The translations under genes and the position numbers were made by a program. From the NCBI GenBank assembly GCA_021818865.1, contig JAKASX010000013.1, positions 1 to 56,684 of the forward strand: DNA of 56,684 nt, in the 5' to 3' direction. The DNA comes from Acidobacteriota bacterium. GTDB taxonomy: Bacteria; Acidobacteriota; Terriglobia; Acidiferrales; UBA7541. Below the pieces are notes generated by a model. The model worked only from the letters and a program-made list of their open reading frames with translations, was not told the origin of the DNA and did no database searches. Shown in pieces: positions 20,115-31,768 of the stretch; the stretch's first letter is position 1; every line of letters begins with the position of its first letter.

Positions 20115-20936
20115 TCAGGGCTTGCGCCGCTGGACGATATAGGAATCGCTCTGGGTCCGATGCCGCGTTTTGCCGCCGAGCGTCGGTTGCCCCCAAGGCG
20201 TTTGCGGATGGTTGCCCTTCACGCGGCCTTCGCCGCCGCCGTGCGGATGGTCCACCGGGTTCATCGCCACGCCGCGAACGGTCGGCCGTATGCCGAGCCA
20301 GCGCGAGCGGCCGGCCTTGCCAATGGTGACGTTTTCGTGGTCCACGTTGCCCACCTGGCCGATCGTCGCCATGCATTCGAGCCGCATCCGGCGAACCTCG
20401 CCCGAAGGCAGCTTCACCAAGGCGAAATCGCCTTCCTTACTGAGCAGTTGGGCCGCCGCACCCGCCGCGCGCACCATCTGGCCGCCGCGGCCGGGATAAA
20501 GTTCGATGTTGTGCACCATCGTGCCGGGCGGAATATTGCGCAGCGGCAGGCAATTGCCGGGCAGAATGTCAGCTTCGGCTCCGCTCAAGACCGCCATGCC
20601 GACTTCGAGGCCGATCGGGCGCAAGATGTAGCGCTTTTCGCCGTCGGCGTAGTGGAGCAGCGCGACGAGCGCCGAGCGGCTAGGATCGTATTCGACCGCG
20701 GCGACGCGGGCCGGCACGCCAATTTTGTCGCGCCGGAAATCGATGCGGCGATACATGCGCTTGTGGCCGCCGCCGCGATGCCACGAGCTGACCTCGCCGT
20801 GGTTGTTGCGGCCGCCGGAGCGCTTGAGCGGCTCGAGCAAAGCCTTTTCCGGCCGGTCCTTGGTAATCTCGCTCTTGTCGAGCACCGTGAGGAACCGGCG
20901 GGAAGCCGTATACGGTTTGAAGCCTTTCAGGGGCAT
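20115..20936 (-). CDS. rplB: 50S ribosomal protein L2
   Basis: Core large-subunit protein needed for subunit association and peptidyl transfer. 273 residues: [55 protein letters not shown], and the highly conserved [21 protein letters not shown] near the peptidyl-transferase centre. Length is standard. The gene downstream is the unknown 99-residue ORF instead of S19. Confidence 0.98.
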   Translation of the reverse strand: MPLKGFKPYTASRRFLTVLDKSEITKDRPEKALLEPLKRSGGRNNHGEVSSWHRGGGHKRMYRRIDFRRDKIGVPARVAAVEYDPSRSALVALLHYADGEKRYILRPIGLEVGMAVLSGAEADILPGNCLPLRNIPPGTMVHNIELYPGRGGQMVRAAGAAAQLLSKEGDFALVKLPSGEVRRMRLECMATIGQVGNVDHENVTIGKAGRSRWLGIRPTVRGVAMNPVDHPHGGGEGRVKGNHPQTPWGQPTLGGKTRHRTQSDSYIVQRRKP

Positions 20937-20973
20937 CGTTCAGCCCTCCGCCCGCTTGCTGGAAAAAGCGGAT

Positions 20974-21273
20974 TTACAGATTCTCGGCATACTCAATCAT
21001 CTTTTCTCCGGCCGCCAGGCGGACGTAGGCTTTTTTCCAATCCGCCCGGTAGCCGCCGCGCACTCCGCGCCGGCGAAATTTACCGTGAAAGTTTGCGGTG
21101 CGAACCGCGGCCACTTTCACCTTGAAAATTTTCTGCACCGCTTCCTTGATCTGGGTCTTGGTGGCGTGCGGCGCGACCTCGAAAACCACCGTTTGGAGCG
21201 TCTCCTTCGCCGCCAGCCCCTTTTCGGTGATGATCGGGCGGCGAATGATCTGGAATGCGTCGGTCCTCATCAC
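20974..21273 (-). CDS. rplW: 50S ribosomal protein L23
   Basis: Sits at the tunnel exit and docks trigger factor and SRP. 99 residues with DAFQIIRRPIITEKGLAAKETLQTVVFEVAPHATKTQIKEAVQKIFKVKVAAVRTANFHGKFRRRG, typical of L23. The start overlaps the end of L4 by four bases. Confidence 0.96.
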   Translation of the reverse strand: MMRTDAFQIIRRPIITEKGLAAKETLQTVVFEVAPHATKTQIKEAVQKIFKVKVAAVRTANFHGKFRRRGVRGGYRADWKKAYVRLAAGEKMIEYAENL

Positions 21274-21923
21274 TCGCCTCCGTTGGCCGAAGCCTTGCCG
21301 GCGAGCGAAGCGCCGAGCCGCAGCGCCGCTTCCTTCGAGAACACCAGCCGCTCGTGCCGCAGAACGTCGTAGGTGCCGAGTTCGGCCGGATGAGTCAGCT
21401 TGACGCCTTCGAGATTGCGGCTGGCGAGCTCGAGGTTGTGGTTTTCGCCTTCGGCCACCAGCAGCGCCGAACGCCCGGTTTCGTCGAGCCGGTCGAGAAT
21501 CTGGCGCAGCGCTTTCGATTTGTGCGTTTCGAGCGCCCAGCCGTCGACGACGGTGATCCGGCCTTCGGCGAGTTTCGCCGAAAGCGCCGAACAGAGCGCG
21601 CCGATCACCATCTTGCGCGGCAGCCGATAGGAATAATCGCGCGGCGACGGCCCATGCACCGTACCGCCGTGACGCCAGAGCGGCGAGCGGATCGAGCCCA
21701 TGCGGGCGCGCCCGGTTCCCTTCTGCCGCCAGAGCTTGCGCCCGGCGCCTTTCACTTCGCTGCGGGTTTTCACCTTGTGGGTGCCCGAGCGAGCCGCGGC
21801 GCGCTGCCAGCGCACCGCCGCGTGCAGCAGGTGCTGATTGACCGCCGCGCCAAAGACGGCCTCGGCGAGCTCGATTTCGCCCACCGGCTTGCCTTCGAGA
21901 TTGACCACGCTTACAACCGGCAT
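21270..21923 (-). CDS. rplD: 50S ribosomal protein L4
   Basis: Lines the exit tunnel with a long loop; in E. coli it also represses the S10 operon. 217 residues. The tunnel loop region TRSEVKGAGRKLWRQKGTGRARMGSIRSPLWRHGGTVHGP and PRKMVIGALCSALSAKLAEGRI are clear. Located between L3 and L23 with an overlapping end. Confidence 0.97.
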   Translation of the reverse strand: MPVVSVVNLEGKPVGEIELAEAVFGAAVNQHLLHAAVRWQRAAARSGTHKVKTRSEVKGAGRKLWRQKGTGRARMGSIRSPLWRHGGTVHGPSPRDYSYRLPRKMVIGALCSALSAKLAEGRITVVDGWALETHKSKALRQILDRLDETGRSALLVAEGENHNLELASRNLEGVKLTHPAELGTYDVLRHERLVFSKEAALRLGASLAGKASANGGE

Positions 21924-21933
21924 TTCGTCCTCG

Positions 21934-22575
21934 TCACTTTTTCCGCTTCGTTTTGCGGACGATCACGTAAGCGCCCGCCGGGCCGGGAACCGCGCCGCGC
22001 ACCAGCAGCAGATTTTCCTCGGCGTCGATTTTCACCACTTGCAGATTTTTCGCGGTCACCCGCTCGTGCCCCATATGGCCGGGGAAATGCTGCCCCAGCC
22101 AGACGCGCGAGGGAAACGAACTGGCGCCGATGCCGCCCGGGGCGCGATGGAACATCGACCCGTGCGTTTCGTCGCCGCCGCGATAGTGCCAGCGCTTGAC
22201 ACCGCCCTGAAAGCCGCGGCCTTTGCTGACGCCGACGACGTCAACGAACTCGCCCGGCTGGAACCCATCCACCAGCACGCGGTCGCCCGGCTTGGTTTCC
22301 TCCGACGATTCCTCGAGGCGAATTTCCCGGAGAAAGCGCATCGGAGGCACTTTGGCCTTGTCCAGATGACCGCGCTGGCCCTTGGTGAGCCGCTGCGGCT
22401 TGACGAATTCGACCAGGCCCAATTGCGCGGCGTCGTAGCCGTCGCGGTCGCGCGTGCGCCGGGCCACGACGACGCAGGGACCCGCCTGAATCGCCGTGCA
22501 CGGCACAACGGCGCCGTCGTCGCCAAAGATCTGCGTCATGCCGAGCTTGATTCCGAGTATGCCGTTGACCGCCAT
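21934..22575 (-). CDS. rplC: 50S ribosomal protein L3
   Basis: Assembly-initiator protein reaching toward the peptidyl-transferase centre. 213 residues beginning [30 protein letters not shown], with the W-finger region [49 protein letters not shown]. The tail is basic. Located between S10 and L4. Confidence 0.97.
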   Translation of the reverse strand: MAVNGILGIKLGMTQIFGDDGAVVPCTAIQAGPCVVVARRTRDRDGYDAAQLGLVEFVKPQRLTKGQRGHLDKAKVPPMRFLREIRLEESSEETKPGDRVLVDGFQPGEFVDVVGVSKGRGFQGGVKRWHYRGGDETHGSMFHRAPGGIGASSFPSRVWLGQHFPGHMGHERVTAKNLQVVKIDAEENLLLVRGAVPGPAGAYVIVRKTKRKK

Positions 22576-22584
22576 GGCTTCCGC

Positions 22585-22920
22585 CTATTTCGCCTCGTGT
22601 TCCGGGCCGAACGCCTTGATTTCGACGTCGACGCCGGGCGGCAAATCGAGTTTCATCAGCGCGTCCACCGTATCCGGGGTCGGCTCGAGAATATCGATCA
22701 GCCGTTTATGGGTGCGGAGCTCGAACTGCTCCCGCGATTTCTTGTCCACGTGGGGCGAGCGCAACACCGTCCAGCGGTTGATCGCCGTCGGCAGCGGAAT
22801 CGGCCCGGCGACGTTCGCGCCGGTCCTCCGCGCCGTATCCACGATTTCCCGCGCCGATTGATCGAGCACGCGGTAATCGTACGCCTTCAGCCGAATGCGA
22901 ATTTTGTCTCCCGCAGGCAT
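22585..22920 (-). CDS. rpsJ: 30S ribosomal protein S10
   Basis: Head protein, also the NusE component of antitermination complexes. 111 residues with [62 protein letters not shown] and [12 protein letters not shown]. The C-terminus is slightly longer than the usual ~102. It begins only four bases after EF-Tu, joining str and S10 clusters into one operon. Confidence 0.97.
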   Translation of the reverse strand: MPAGDKIRIRLKAYDYRVLDQSAREIVDTARRTGANVAGPIPLPTAINRWTVLRSPHVDKKSREQFELRTHKRLIDILEPTPDTVDALMKLDLPPGVDVEIKAFGPEHEAK

Positions 22921-22924
22921 CGGA

Positions 22925-24112
22925 CTATTCGATCACTTGCGTGACCGCACCGGCGCCGACGGTGTGGCCGCCTTCGCGGATCGCGAACCGCAGCCCCTTG
23001 TCCATCGCCACCGGCTGGATCAGTTCGACCTCCATCTGGATGTTGTCGCCGGGCATCACCATTTCGACGCCGTCGGGCAGCTTGATCGTGCCGGTGACGT
23101 CGGTGGTGCGGAGGTAGAACTGCGGCCGGTAACCGGTGAAGAACGGCGTGTGGCGGCCGCCCTCCTCCTTTTTCAGGACGTAAACTTCGGCCTTGAATTT
23201 CGTGTGGGGCGTGATCGAGCCGGGCTTGCAGATCACCTGCCCGCGCTCGACTTCATCCTTTTCAATACCGCGCAGCAGCAAGCCGACGTTGTCGCCGGCC
23301 ATGCCTTCGTCGAGCAGCTTGCGGAACATTTCGACACCGGTGACCACCGTCTTGCGGGTATCGCGGAAGCCGACGATTTCCACTTCCTCGCTGACGCGCA
23401 CGCGGCCCCGCTCCACGCGGCCGGTGACGACCGTGCCGCGGCCGGTGATCGAGAAAATATCCTCGATCGGCATCAGGAACGGGCGATCGACCTCGCGCTG
23501 GGGTTCGGGGATGTACTTATCGGCAGCGGCCATCAGATCGAGAATGGATTTTTCCCACTTTTCCTCGCCGTTCAGCGCGCCGAGCGCGGAACCGCGAATC
23601 ACCGGCACGTCGTCGCCGGGGAAGCCGTAGCTCTTCAGCAGTTCGCGCACTTCGAGTTCGACCAGCTCGAGCAGTTCGGGATCCTCCACCGCGTCGCACT
23701 TGTTGAGGAACACGACGATGTAGGGCACGCCGACCTGGCGGGCGAGCAGGATGTGCTCGCGCGTCTGCGGCATCGGGCCGTCGGTCGCCGCGACGACCAG
23801 GATCGCACCGTCCATCTGCGCCGCGCCGGTGATCATGTTCTTGATGTAGTCGGCGTGGCCGGGGCAATCGATATGGGCGTAGTGACGGTTTTGCGTCTCG
23901 TACTCGACGTGCGCGACGTTGATCGTGATGCCGCGCGCCTTTTCCTCGGGCGCGTTGTCGATCGAGTCGAACGGCTTGTACTCGACCGCGGTGTTGTACT
24001 TCGACAGCACCTTGGTGATCGCGCTGGTGAGCGTGGTCTTGCCGTGGTCAATGTGCCCGATCGTGCCGATGTTCAGGTGCGGTTTCAACCGCTCGAATTT
24101 CGCCTTAGCCAT
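22925..24112 (-). CDS. tuf: Elongation factor Tu
   Basis: GTPase that delivers aminoacyl-tRNA to the ribosome. 395 residues. Motifs: [10 protein letters not shown] (P-loop), [12 protein letters not shown] (G3), NKCD (G4) and the C-terminal domain with [15 protein letters not shown] and [17 protein letters not shown]. Normal in every visible feature. It lies 60 bases after EF-G, on the same strand. Confidence 0.98.
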   Translation of the reverse strand: MAKAKFERLKPHLNIGTIGHIDHGKTTLTSAITKVLSKYNTAVEYKPFDSIDNAPEEKARGITINVAHVEYETQNRHYAHIDCPGHADYIKNMITGAAQMDGAILVVAATDGPMPQTREHILLARQVGVPYIVVFLNKCDAVEDPELLELVELEVRELLKSYGFPGDDVPVIRGSALGALNGEEKWEKSILDLMAAADKYIPEPQREVDRPFLMPIEDIFSITGRGTVVTGRVERGRVRVSEEVEIVGFRDTRKTVVTGVEMFRKLLDEGMAGDNVGLLLRGIEKDEVERGQVICKPGSITPHTKFKAEVYVLKKEEGGRHTPFFTGYRPQFYLRTTDVTGTIKLPDGVEMVMPGDNIQMEVELIQPVAMDKGLRFAIREGGHTVGAGAVTQVIE

Positions 24113-24172
24113 GACGTTCTCTGCTCCTCAAATTTCGTGACTCTAACCCTCGCCAGCTCCCATTCACTGGAC

Positions 24173-26434
<2,262 letters not shown>

Positions 26435-26458
26435 GATTTCTCCCCGATTCCTTTCGCT

Positions 26459-26929
26459 TTACCAGCGGTAATGGGCGAAGGCCTTATTGGCTTCCGCCAT
26501 CCGGTGCACATCTTCGCGCTTCTTGATCGCGCCGCCGCGATTATTGGCGGCGTCAATCAACTCTTCGGTCAGCTTGTCGGTCATCGTGTGGCCCGAGCGC
26601 TCCCGCGCGTATTGAATCAGCCAGCGAATCGCCAGCGACTGACGGCGATACGTATTGACCTCGACCGGAACCTGATAGTTCGCGCCGCCAACGCGCCGGG
26701 TTTTCACCTCGACGGCGGGCTTGGTGTTTTCGACCGCGCGAAGGAAAACCTTCAGCGGCTCTTCATTCGTTTTCTGCGCGATGCGGCCCATCGCGCCGTA
26801 GAAGATGCGTTCGGCCGTCGCTTTCTTGCCGTCCCACATCATGCAATCCAGAAATTTCGTGACGAGCTCGCTGCCATAGACCGGATCTCCGGCCGATTCG
26901 CGCTTGCTCACCGCTCCTTTGCGTGGCAT
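26459..26929 (-). CDS. rpsG: 30S ribosomal protein S7
   Basis: Primary binder of the 16S 3' domain near the E site. 156 residues, the standard bacterial length: [50 protein letters not shown], then [19 protein letters not shown] and ending NKAFAHYRW. Located between S12 and EF-G; 24 bases to fusA. Confidence 0.98.
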   Translation of the reverse strand: MPRKGAVSKRESAGDPVYGSELVTKFLDCMMWDGKKATAERIFYGAMGRIAQKTNEEPLKVFLRAVENTKPAVEVKTRRVGGANYQVPVEVNTYRRQSLAIRWLIQYARERSGHTMTDKLTEELIDAANNRGGAIKKREDVHRMAEANKAFAHYRW

Positions 26930-26943
26930 CGCCGCTCTCTCCC

Positions 26944-27327
26944 TTACTTCGCCGCGCCCTTGGGCCGCTTGGCGCCGTATTTCGACCGGCCCTGCATGCG
27001 CTTTTCAACTCCGGCGGCGTCGAGCGTGCCGCGGATGATGTGGTAGCGAACGCCGGGCAGGTCCTTCACACGGCCGCCGCGCACGAGCACGATCGAGTGC
27101 TCCTGCAGGTTGTGGCCGATGCCGGGAATATAGGCGGTGACTTCGACCGCGTTCGTCAGGCGCACGCGGGCCACTTTCCGCAAGGCCGAGTTGGGCTTTT
27201 TCGGCGTTTGCGTGTAAACGCGGATACACACGCCACGCTTCTGCGGGCACCCCTCCAGCGCGGGTGCCTTGGTCTTCGCCGGCACCCTCTCCCGGATTCC
27301 CCGGACCAATTGAGCAAAAGTCGGCAC
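26944..27327 (-). CDS. rpsL: 30S ribosomal protein S12
   Basis: Decoding-centre protein. The frame continues far upstream, but the GTG at 27327 is chosen: it restores [13 protein letters not shown], has GAGG eight bases before it, and gives 127 residues (usual 123-125). Conserved [42 protein letters not shown] and [35 protein letters not shown] are present. First gene of the superoperon, ~300 bases after the promoter. Confidence 0.97.
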   Translation of the reverse strand: MPTFAQLVRGIRERVPAKTKAPALEGCPQKRGVCIRVYTQTPKKPNSALRKVARVRLTNAVEVTAYIPGIGHNLQEHSIVLVRGGRVKDLPGVRYHIIRGTLDAAGVEKRMQGRSKYGAKRPKGAAK

Positions 27328-27632
27328 AGCAATCCTCTTCTTTCCGTATTCCGTGAGACTGTTCCAGCCCGTGCGGCGCGCATGGCGCGACGCCTGGACC
27401 AGCTTCCCTACCGAGAAAGGGAGACTCTGCGACCTCAGGAAAAACCGCAGAACTCGCCACCGGCTCTTCCACAAGACTGGCGGAAACTCCGGCGGTTTGA
27501 GCGTTGAGGCTTGCTCGGCTTTGCGGGGCTGGGGCGCCCCATTCCGGCCGCTCCCCGGCTCCACATCGATCATCCCCTCAAGCGGAGTCAGGGACTTCCC
27601 TTCCACTACCGGGACACATTTCCCCCGGCAAA
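27328..27632 (-). promoter_or_regulatory. Long 5' leader of the ribosomal superoperon
   Basis: About 305 bases separate the predicted start site (~27632) from the S12 start codon. The frame of rpsL stays open through most of it, but the conserved S12 N-terminus argues that it is untranslated. I could not match it to a known leader family. Its length suggests a regulatory role, for instance antitermination or ribosomal-protein feedback; that is inference. Confidence 0.4.
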
Positions 27633-27638
27633 TGTAAC

Positions 27639-27667
27639 AGTATAGGGAACGGTCTTTCTCCTGTCAA
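27639..27667 (-). promoter_or_regulatory. Near-consensus sigma-70 promoter of the ribosomal superoperon
   Basis: Read on the minus strand: -35 TTGACA (27667-27662), a 17-base spacer, then -10 TATACT (27644-27639). Six of six and five of six matches make this the strongest promoter seen in the window. It faces S12. Confidence 0.8.
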
Positions 27668-28087
27668 ACGCTTCGGAAGCGTCTTGTCAGGCGCGGCAGG
27701 AGCGCAGATGCGGAAAACCCGATGCCCAAGGCAATGTAAACCAAGCCGTGCACAATCAATAAGATACGATGCCCCCGCTCTTTGCCCCTCCTTGCGTCAG
27801 CGCGGGACCCAAAGACGCCGCCAGACTGGCGCTTCGGGCCGGCGAACATCCGTAAAGCGGCCCGACATCCGCCCGGCGGCGACGTCTTTTTCTAATAGAT
27901 AATCCACACAGTCAGAAATTCCCCAAAAGAAATTGGCGCGGTATTCGCGAGAGCTCAACCTGCCGCTGGCGCCGGGCGGAAAAAGTTTCTTTTTCGTAGC
28001 GGCGAGGGAGCGCGGGGAGTTGCACCAGGCGGCGATTTCCGCCTAGTCTAGTGTGCGCCGCGAAGCAAAAATCGCGTTATCACAAAC
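27668..28087. other. Divergent intergenic region upstream of S12 and the glucosidase
   Basis: About 420 bases between the superoperon promoter and the glucosidase start. It contains an AT-rich patch near 27890-27940 that could hold the glucosidase promoter, but no clear hexamer pair. No RNA gene was recognised. Confidence 0.35.
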
Positions 28088-30784
28088 ATGGCCACCAAAT
28101 CGCCCCTGACGAACAACAAATCCGCCAAACCGCCGCTGACCGCCGAGGAGCAACGTCTGGATGCGGACCGGCTGGGCCAGGCCAATTGGAAACGCTGGGG
28201 CCCGTATCTGGCCGAGCGGCAATGGGGCACGGTGCGCGAGGACTACAGCGCTTCGGGCGACGCATGGAACTCCTTTCCTTTCGAACAGGCGCATTCGCGC
28301 GCGTACCGCTGGGGCGAGGATGGTCTGGCCGGAATATCAACTCCGCGACAGGGGATTTGCTTCGCGCTGGCGCTATGGAACGGCAAGGACGCGATTCTGA
28401 AGGAGCGGCTGTTCGGCCTCTCGAACGCGCAGGGCAATCACGGCGAAGACGTGAAGGAATATTACTTTTATCTGGACAGCACACCGACACATTCCTACTT
28501 GCGCATGCTTTACAAGTACCCGCAAGGCGAATTTCCTTACCGGCAACTCATCGAGGAAAACGGGCAGCGATCGCGGCTGGAACCGGAATACGAGCTGCTC
28601 GATACGGGGATTTTCGACGAAAACCGGTATTTCGACGTAGAAGTGGAATACGCGAAGGCGGCTCCCGAAGATATTCGCATTCGGATTACGGCCACGAATC
28701 GCGGCCCCGAAGCGGCCGGGCTTCATCTGCTGCCGACGATTTGGCTTCGCAATACGTGGAGCTGGTTTCTGAAGGCCGATCGGCCGCGATTTTACGCGGA
28801 AAAATCGGCCGGCAGCGGCTCGAGCGCGATCCGCCTGGAGCATCCTTATTATGGCAAGCGATGGCTGGTGGTGGAAGGGCCGGCCGAACTCCTTTTCACG
28901 GAAAACGAAACGAATTTCGAGCGGCTGTGGAGCGTGCCGAATCATTCGCCGTACGTCAAGGACGCCTTTCACGAGTATGTGATTGCAGCCAAACGAGACG
29001 CGGTGAATCCCGCGCTCGAGGGAACGAAAGCCGCGGCGTACCGGCAGATTCCCGTCGCGCCGGGCGCGAGCTTTACCTGGCGCCTGCGCATCACGGACGC
29101 GCCGCCGGATTCAAGTGTTGGCGAGGATTTTGAGGCGGTTTTCGAGCAACGAAAAAAGGAAGCGGGAGAATTTTTCGACAAGCGCGTGCCGGCGCGATGC
29201 GGCGCGGACGGACGCAACATTCAACGGCAAGCTTTTGCCGGTCTTTTGTGGTCGAAGCAATTTTATTTTTACGACGTGCGCACGTGGCTCGAAGGCGATC
29301 CGGTGGGGCCGGCGCCGCCGGCCGAACGCCTATCGGGCCGGAATCACGACTGGCCGCACCTCTACAATTCCGACATTCTCTCGATGCCCGATACGTGGGA
29401 ATATCCGTGGTATGCGTCGTGGGATCTGGCGTTTCACACCGTGGCGATGGCGCTGGTGGATCCCGATTTCGCCAAGCAGCAACTGGTGCTTCTGCTGCGC
29501 GAATGGTATCAGCACCCGAACGGGCAACTGCCGGCCTACGAATGGAATTTCGATAACGTGAATCCTCCCGTGCACGCCTGGGCGGCGTGGCGCGTTTACC
29601 GGATCGAGCAGCGCGTGCGCGGACGCGCCGATCGCGCGTTTCTGGAGCGCGTGTTTCAAAAACTGCTGCTGAATTTCACCTGGTGGGTAAACCGGAAAGA
29701 CCGGCAGGGATTGAACCTGTTCGAAGGCGGTTTCCTGGGACTGGACAATATCGGCCTGTTCGATCCCTCGCAGCCTTTGCCCGGCGGAGGCTCGATCGAA
29801 CAATCCGATGGCACCAGCTGGATGGCGATGTTCAGCTTGAACATGATGGTGATGGCCATGGAACTGGGGCGACAGAATCCGGTTTACGAGGATCTGGCGA
29901 GCAAATTTTTCGAGCATTTCGTCTGGATTTCGGAGGCGATGAACAATATCGGCGGCGAAGGCCACGGATTGTGGGACGAGCAGGACGGCTTCTATTACAA
30001 CGTGCTTTCGCTCGCCGACGGCAGCAACATTCCCGTGCGTTCGCGCACGATCACGGGTCTGATTCCGCTTTTCGCCGTCGAAACTCTGGAACCAGAGGAC
30101 CTGAAGCGCTTCCCGGCGTTCGCGCGACGCATGAAATGGTTTCTCGACCACCATCCCGAAGTATCGAACCTGGTGACGATGACGCGAGAGACTTCGCGCG
30201 GACCGCGCTACATGCTCGCAATCGCGAATGAAGACCGGCTGCGGCGCATCCTGCGCTACATGCTCGATCCCGAGGAATTTTTTTCGCCGTGGGGCATTCG
30301 CTCGCTTTCGCGCTACCACCGCGACCACCCCTGCCGCATCGCGCTCGACGACCATGAATACGTGGTGGATTACGAGCCGGGCGAATCCACGTCCGATCTT
30401 TTTGGCGGAAATTCGAACTGGCGCGGGCCGGTGTGGTTTCCACTGAATTTCCTGCTGATCGAAGCGCTCCAGCGATACCACTTCTATTACGGAAGCGACG
30501 TCGTGGTGGAATGCCCCACCGGCTCGGGCATGCCGATAAACCTGTGGGACGTCGCGCAGATGATCTCGCGGAATTTGATTGGGATCTTCCGACAGGGACC
30601 TCAGGGTCGCCCGCTTTACGGCTCGCGAACCAAATTTCAGCAGGATCCCAACTGGCGCGACCTCATCGAGTTCCATGAATATTTCCACGCCGACACGGGC
30701 GAAGGGCTCGGCGCGAGCCACCAAACCGGATGGACGGCGCTCGTCGCGAAACTGATCGAGCAGAGCGGCAGCGGTTTCTGTTAG
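28088..30784 (+). CDS. GH63/MGH1-like glycoside hydrolase (glucosidase family)
   Basis: An 898-residue protein without a signal peptide, so probably cytosolic. The N-terminal half is beta-rich (residues ~20-370). The C-terminal part is an (alpha/alpha)6-type barrel with [63 protein letters not shown] and later [26 protein letters not shown]. These match bacterial 'glucosidase' proteins related to GH63 mannosyl-oligosaccharide glucosidase and yeast YMR196W. The acidic residues in YASWDLAFH and [11 protein letters not shown] are candidates for catalysis. Substrate unknown, perhaps an alpha-glucoside. The start lacks a clear Shine-Dalgarno. The CaiB gene follows after 73 bases. Confidence 0.85.
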   Translation: MATKSPLTNNKSAKPPLTAEEQRLDADRLGQANWKRWGPYLAERQWGTVREDYSASGDAWNSFPFEQAHSRAYRWGEDGLAGISTPRQGICFALALWNGKDAILKERLFGLSNAQGNHGEDVKEYYFYLDSTPTHSYLRMLYKYPQGEFPYRQLIEENGQRSRLEPEYELLDTGIFDENRYFDVEVEYAKAAPEDIRIRITATNRGPEAAGLHLLPTIWLRNTWSWFLKADRPRFYAEKSAGSGSSAIRLEHPYYGKRWLVVEGPAELLFTENETNFERLWSVPNHSPYVKDAFHEYVIAAKRDAVNPALEGTKAAAYRQIPVAPGASFTWRLRITDAPPDSSVGEDFEAVFEQRKKEAGEFFDKRVPARCGADGRNIQRQAFAGLLWSKQFYFYDVRTWLEGDPVGPAPPAERLSGRNHDWPHLYNSDILSMPDTWEYPWYASWDLAFHTVAMALVDPDFAKQQLVLLLREWYQHPNGQLPAYEWNFDNVNPPVHAWAAWRVYRIEQRVRGRADRAFLERVFQKLLLNFTWWVNRKDRQGLNLFEGGFLGLDNIGLFDPSQPLPGGGSIEQSDGTSWMAMFSLNMMVMAMELGRQNPVYEDLASKFFEHFVWISEAMNNIGGEGHGLWDEQDGFYYNVLSLADGSNIPVRSRTITGLIPLFAVETLEPEDLKRFPAFARRMKWFLDHHPEVSNLVTMTRETSRGPRYMLAIANEDRLRRILRYMLDPEEFFSPWGIRSLSRYHRDHPCRIALDDHEYVVDYEPGESTSDLFGGNSNWRGPVWFPLNFLLIEALQRYHFYYGSDVVVECPTGSGMPINLWDVAQMISRNLIGIFRQGPQGRPLYGSRTKFQQDPNWRDLIEFHEYFHADTGEGLGASHQTGWTALVAKLIEQSGSGFC

Positions 30785-30857
30785 CGCAGCCGCGTGTTTC
30801 GACAAGGGCGGGCAGGCGCGGTGAACCGAAGAATCCGCCGACTGGAAGGAAACAGGA

Positions 30858-31730
30858 ATGGGACGGAGCCGCAGGCGAATTCGTACATCGGGCCGGGTGC
30901 TCGCCGGGTTTCGCGTGGTGACGCTTGGCGCGAACATCCCCGCTCCGGCAGCGGCGGCGCGTCTGGTCGAATTGGGCGCGAGCGTTGTGAAAATCGAATC
31001 GCCGGCCGGCGATCCGATGGCGGCGATTGCGCCGGATCTGTATCGCGAACTGAATCGCGGGCAGGAAATCCTCACGCTCAGTTTGAAAACGAAGGCGGAT
31101 CGCGCGCGGGTGGACGCACTGCTTGCGAAAAGCGATCTCCTGCTCACCGCGAGCCGGCCGGCATCGTTGCGCCGGCTCGGGCTGGATTGGAAACGGCTGC
31201 ACGCGCGATTTCCGCGGCTTTGCCATGTCGCACTCGTCGGGCATTCGGCTCCGCATCAGAACCGGCCGGGGCACGATATGACGTATTTGGCGGAAACCGG
31301 CCTTATCGAACCGCCGAATTTGCCGCTCAGTTTGTGGCCAGATCTGGCGACGGTCGAGCGTATGGTGTCCGCCGCGCTCGAATTGCTTTTTGCGCGAGAG
31401 CGCACTGGCAAAGCGGGCTGGCGGGAAATTGCGATCGAAGAAACGGCACGATTTTTTACGTTGCCTATGCGCTTTGGACTGACGGCGCGCGGCGGGCTGC
31501 TGGGCGGAGGATCGCCGCGCTACAACCTTTACCGCGCCAAAGACGGCTGGATCGCGCTGGCCGCGCTCGAACCGCATTTCTGGTCGCGACTCAAAAGCGA
31601 ATTGCGGTTGAAAACGGGAAGCAAGCGCGAATTGCGCTCAGTCTTTCGCAAGCGCAGCGCGGCCCAGTGGTCCTGCTGGGCTAACTCGCGCGACCTCCCG
31701 CTCGCGGCTCTGCCTTCGCGCAAGGTGTGA
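30858..31730 (+). CDS. Short CaiB/BaiF-type (family III) CoA-transferase
   Basis: The family moves CoA between acyl groups through an enzyme-bound anhydride. 290 residues against ~380-430, so much of the small domain is missing. Seen: VVTLGANIPAPAAAARLVELGASVVKIESPAGDP, GQEILTLSLKTKADRARVDALLAKSDLLL, RRLGLDWKRLHARFPRLCHVALVG and GHDMTYLAETGL. Asp162 (SLWPDLATVERM) lies where the catalytic Asp of family III is found. Similar short forms exist, so it may be functional. It follows the glucosidase on the same strand after 73 bases, but no shared pathway is evident. GGAAGGA precedes the ATG. Confidence 0.78.
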   Translation: MGRSRRRIRTSGRVLAGFRVVTLGANIPAPAAAARLVELGASVVKIESPAGDPMAAIAPDLYRELNRGQEILTLSLKTKADRARVDALLAKSDLLLTASRPASLRRLGLDWKRLHARFPRLCHVALVGHSAPHQNRPGHDMTYLAETGLIEPPNLPLSLWPDLATVERMVSAALELLFARERTGKAGWREIAIEETARFFTLPMRFGLTARGGLLGGGSPRYNLYRAKDGWIALAALEPHFWSRLKSELRLKTGSKRELRSVFRKRSAAQWSCWANSRDLPLAALPSRKV

Positions 31731-31768
31731 GCTGAGCTGGTCGCCGGCTTGTGCACTGGCAAGTTGAG

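Noticed and set aside
27664-27849. Minus-strand 61-residue ORF with a hydrophobic stretch upstream of S12
   Set aside because: Its 3' end overlaps the -35 box of the superoperon promoter, and it has no clear ribosome-binding site or family signal.
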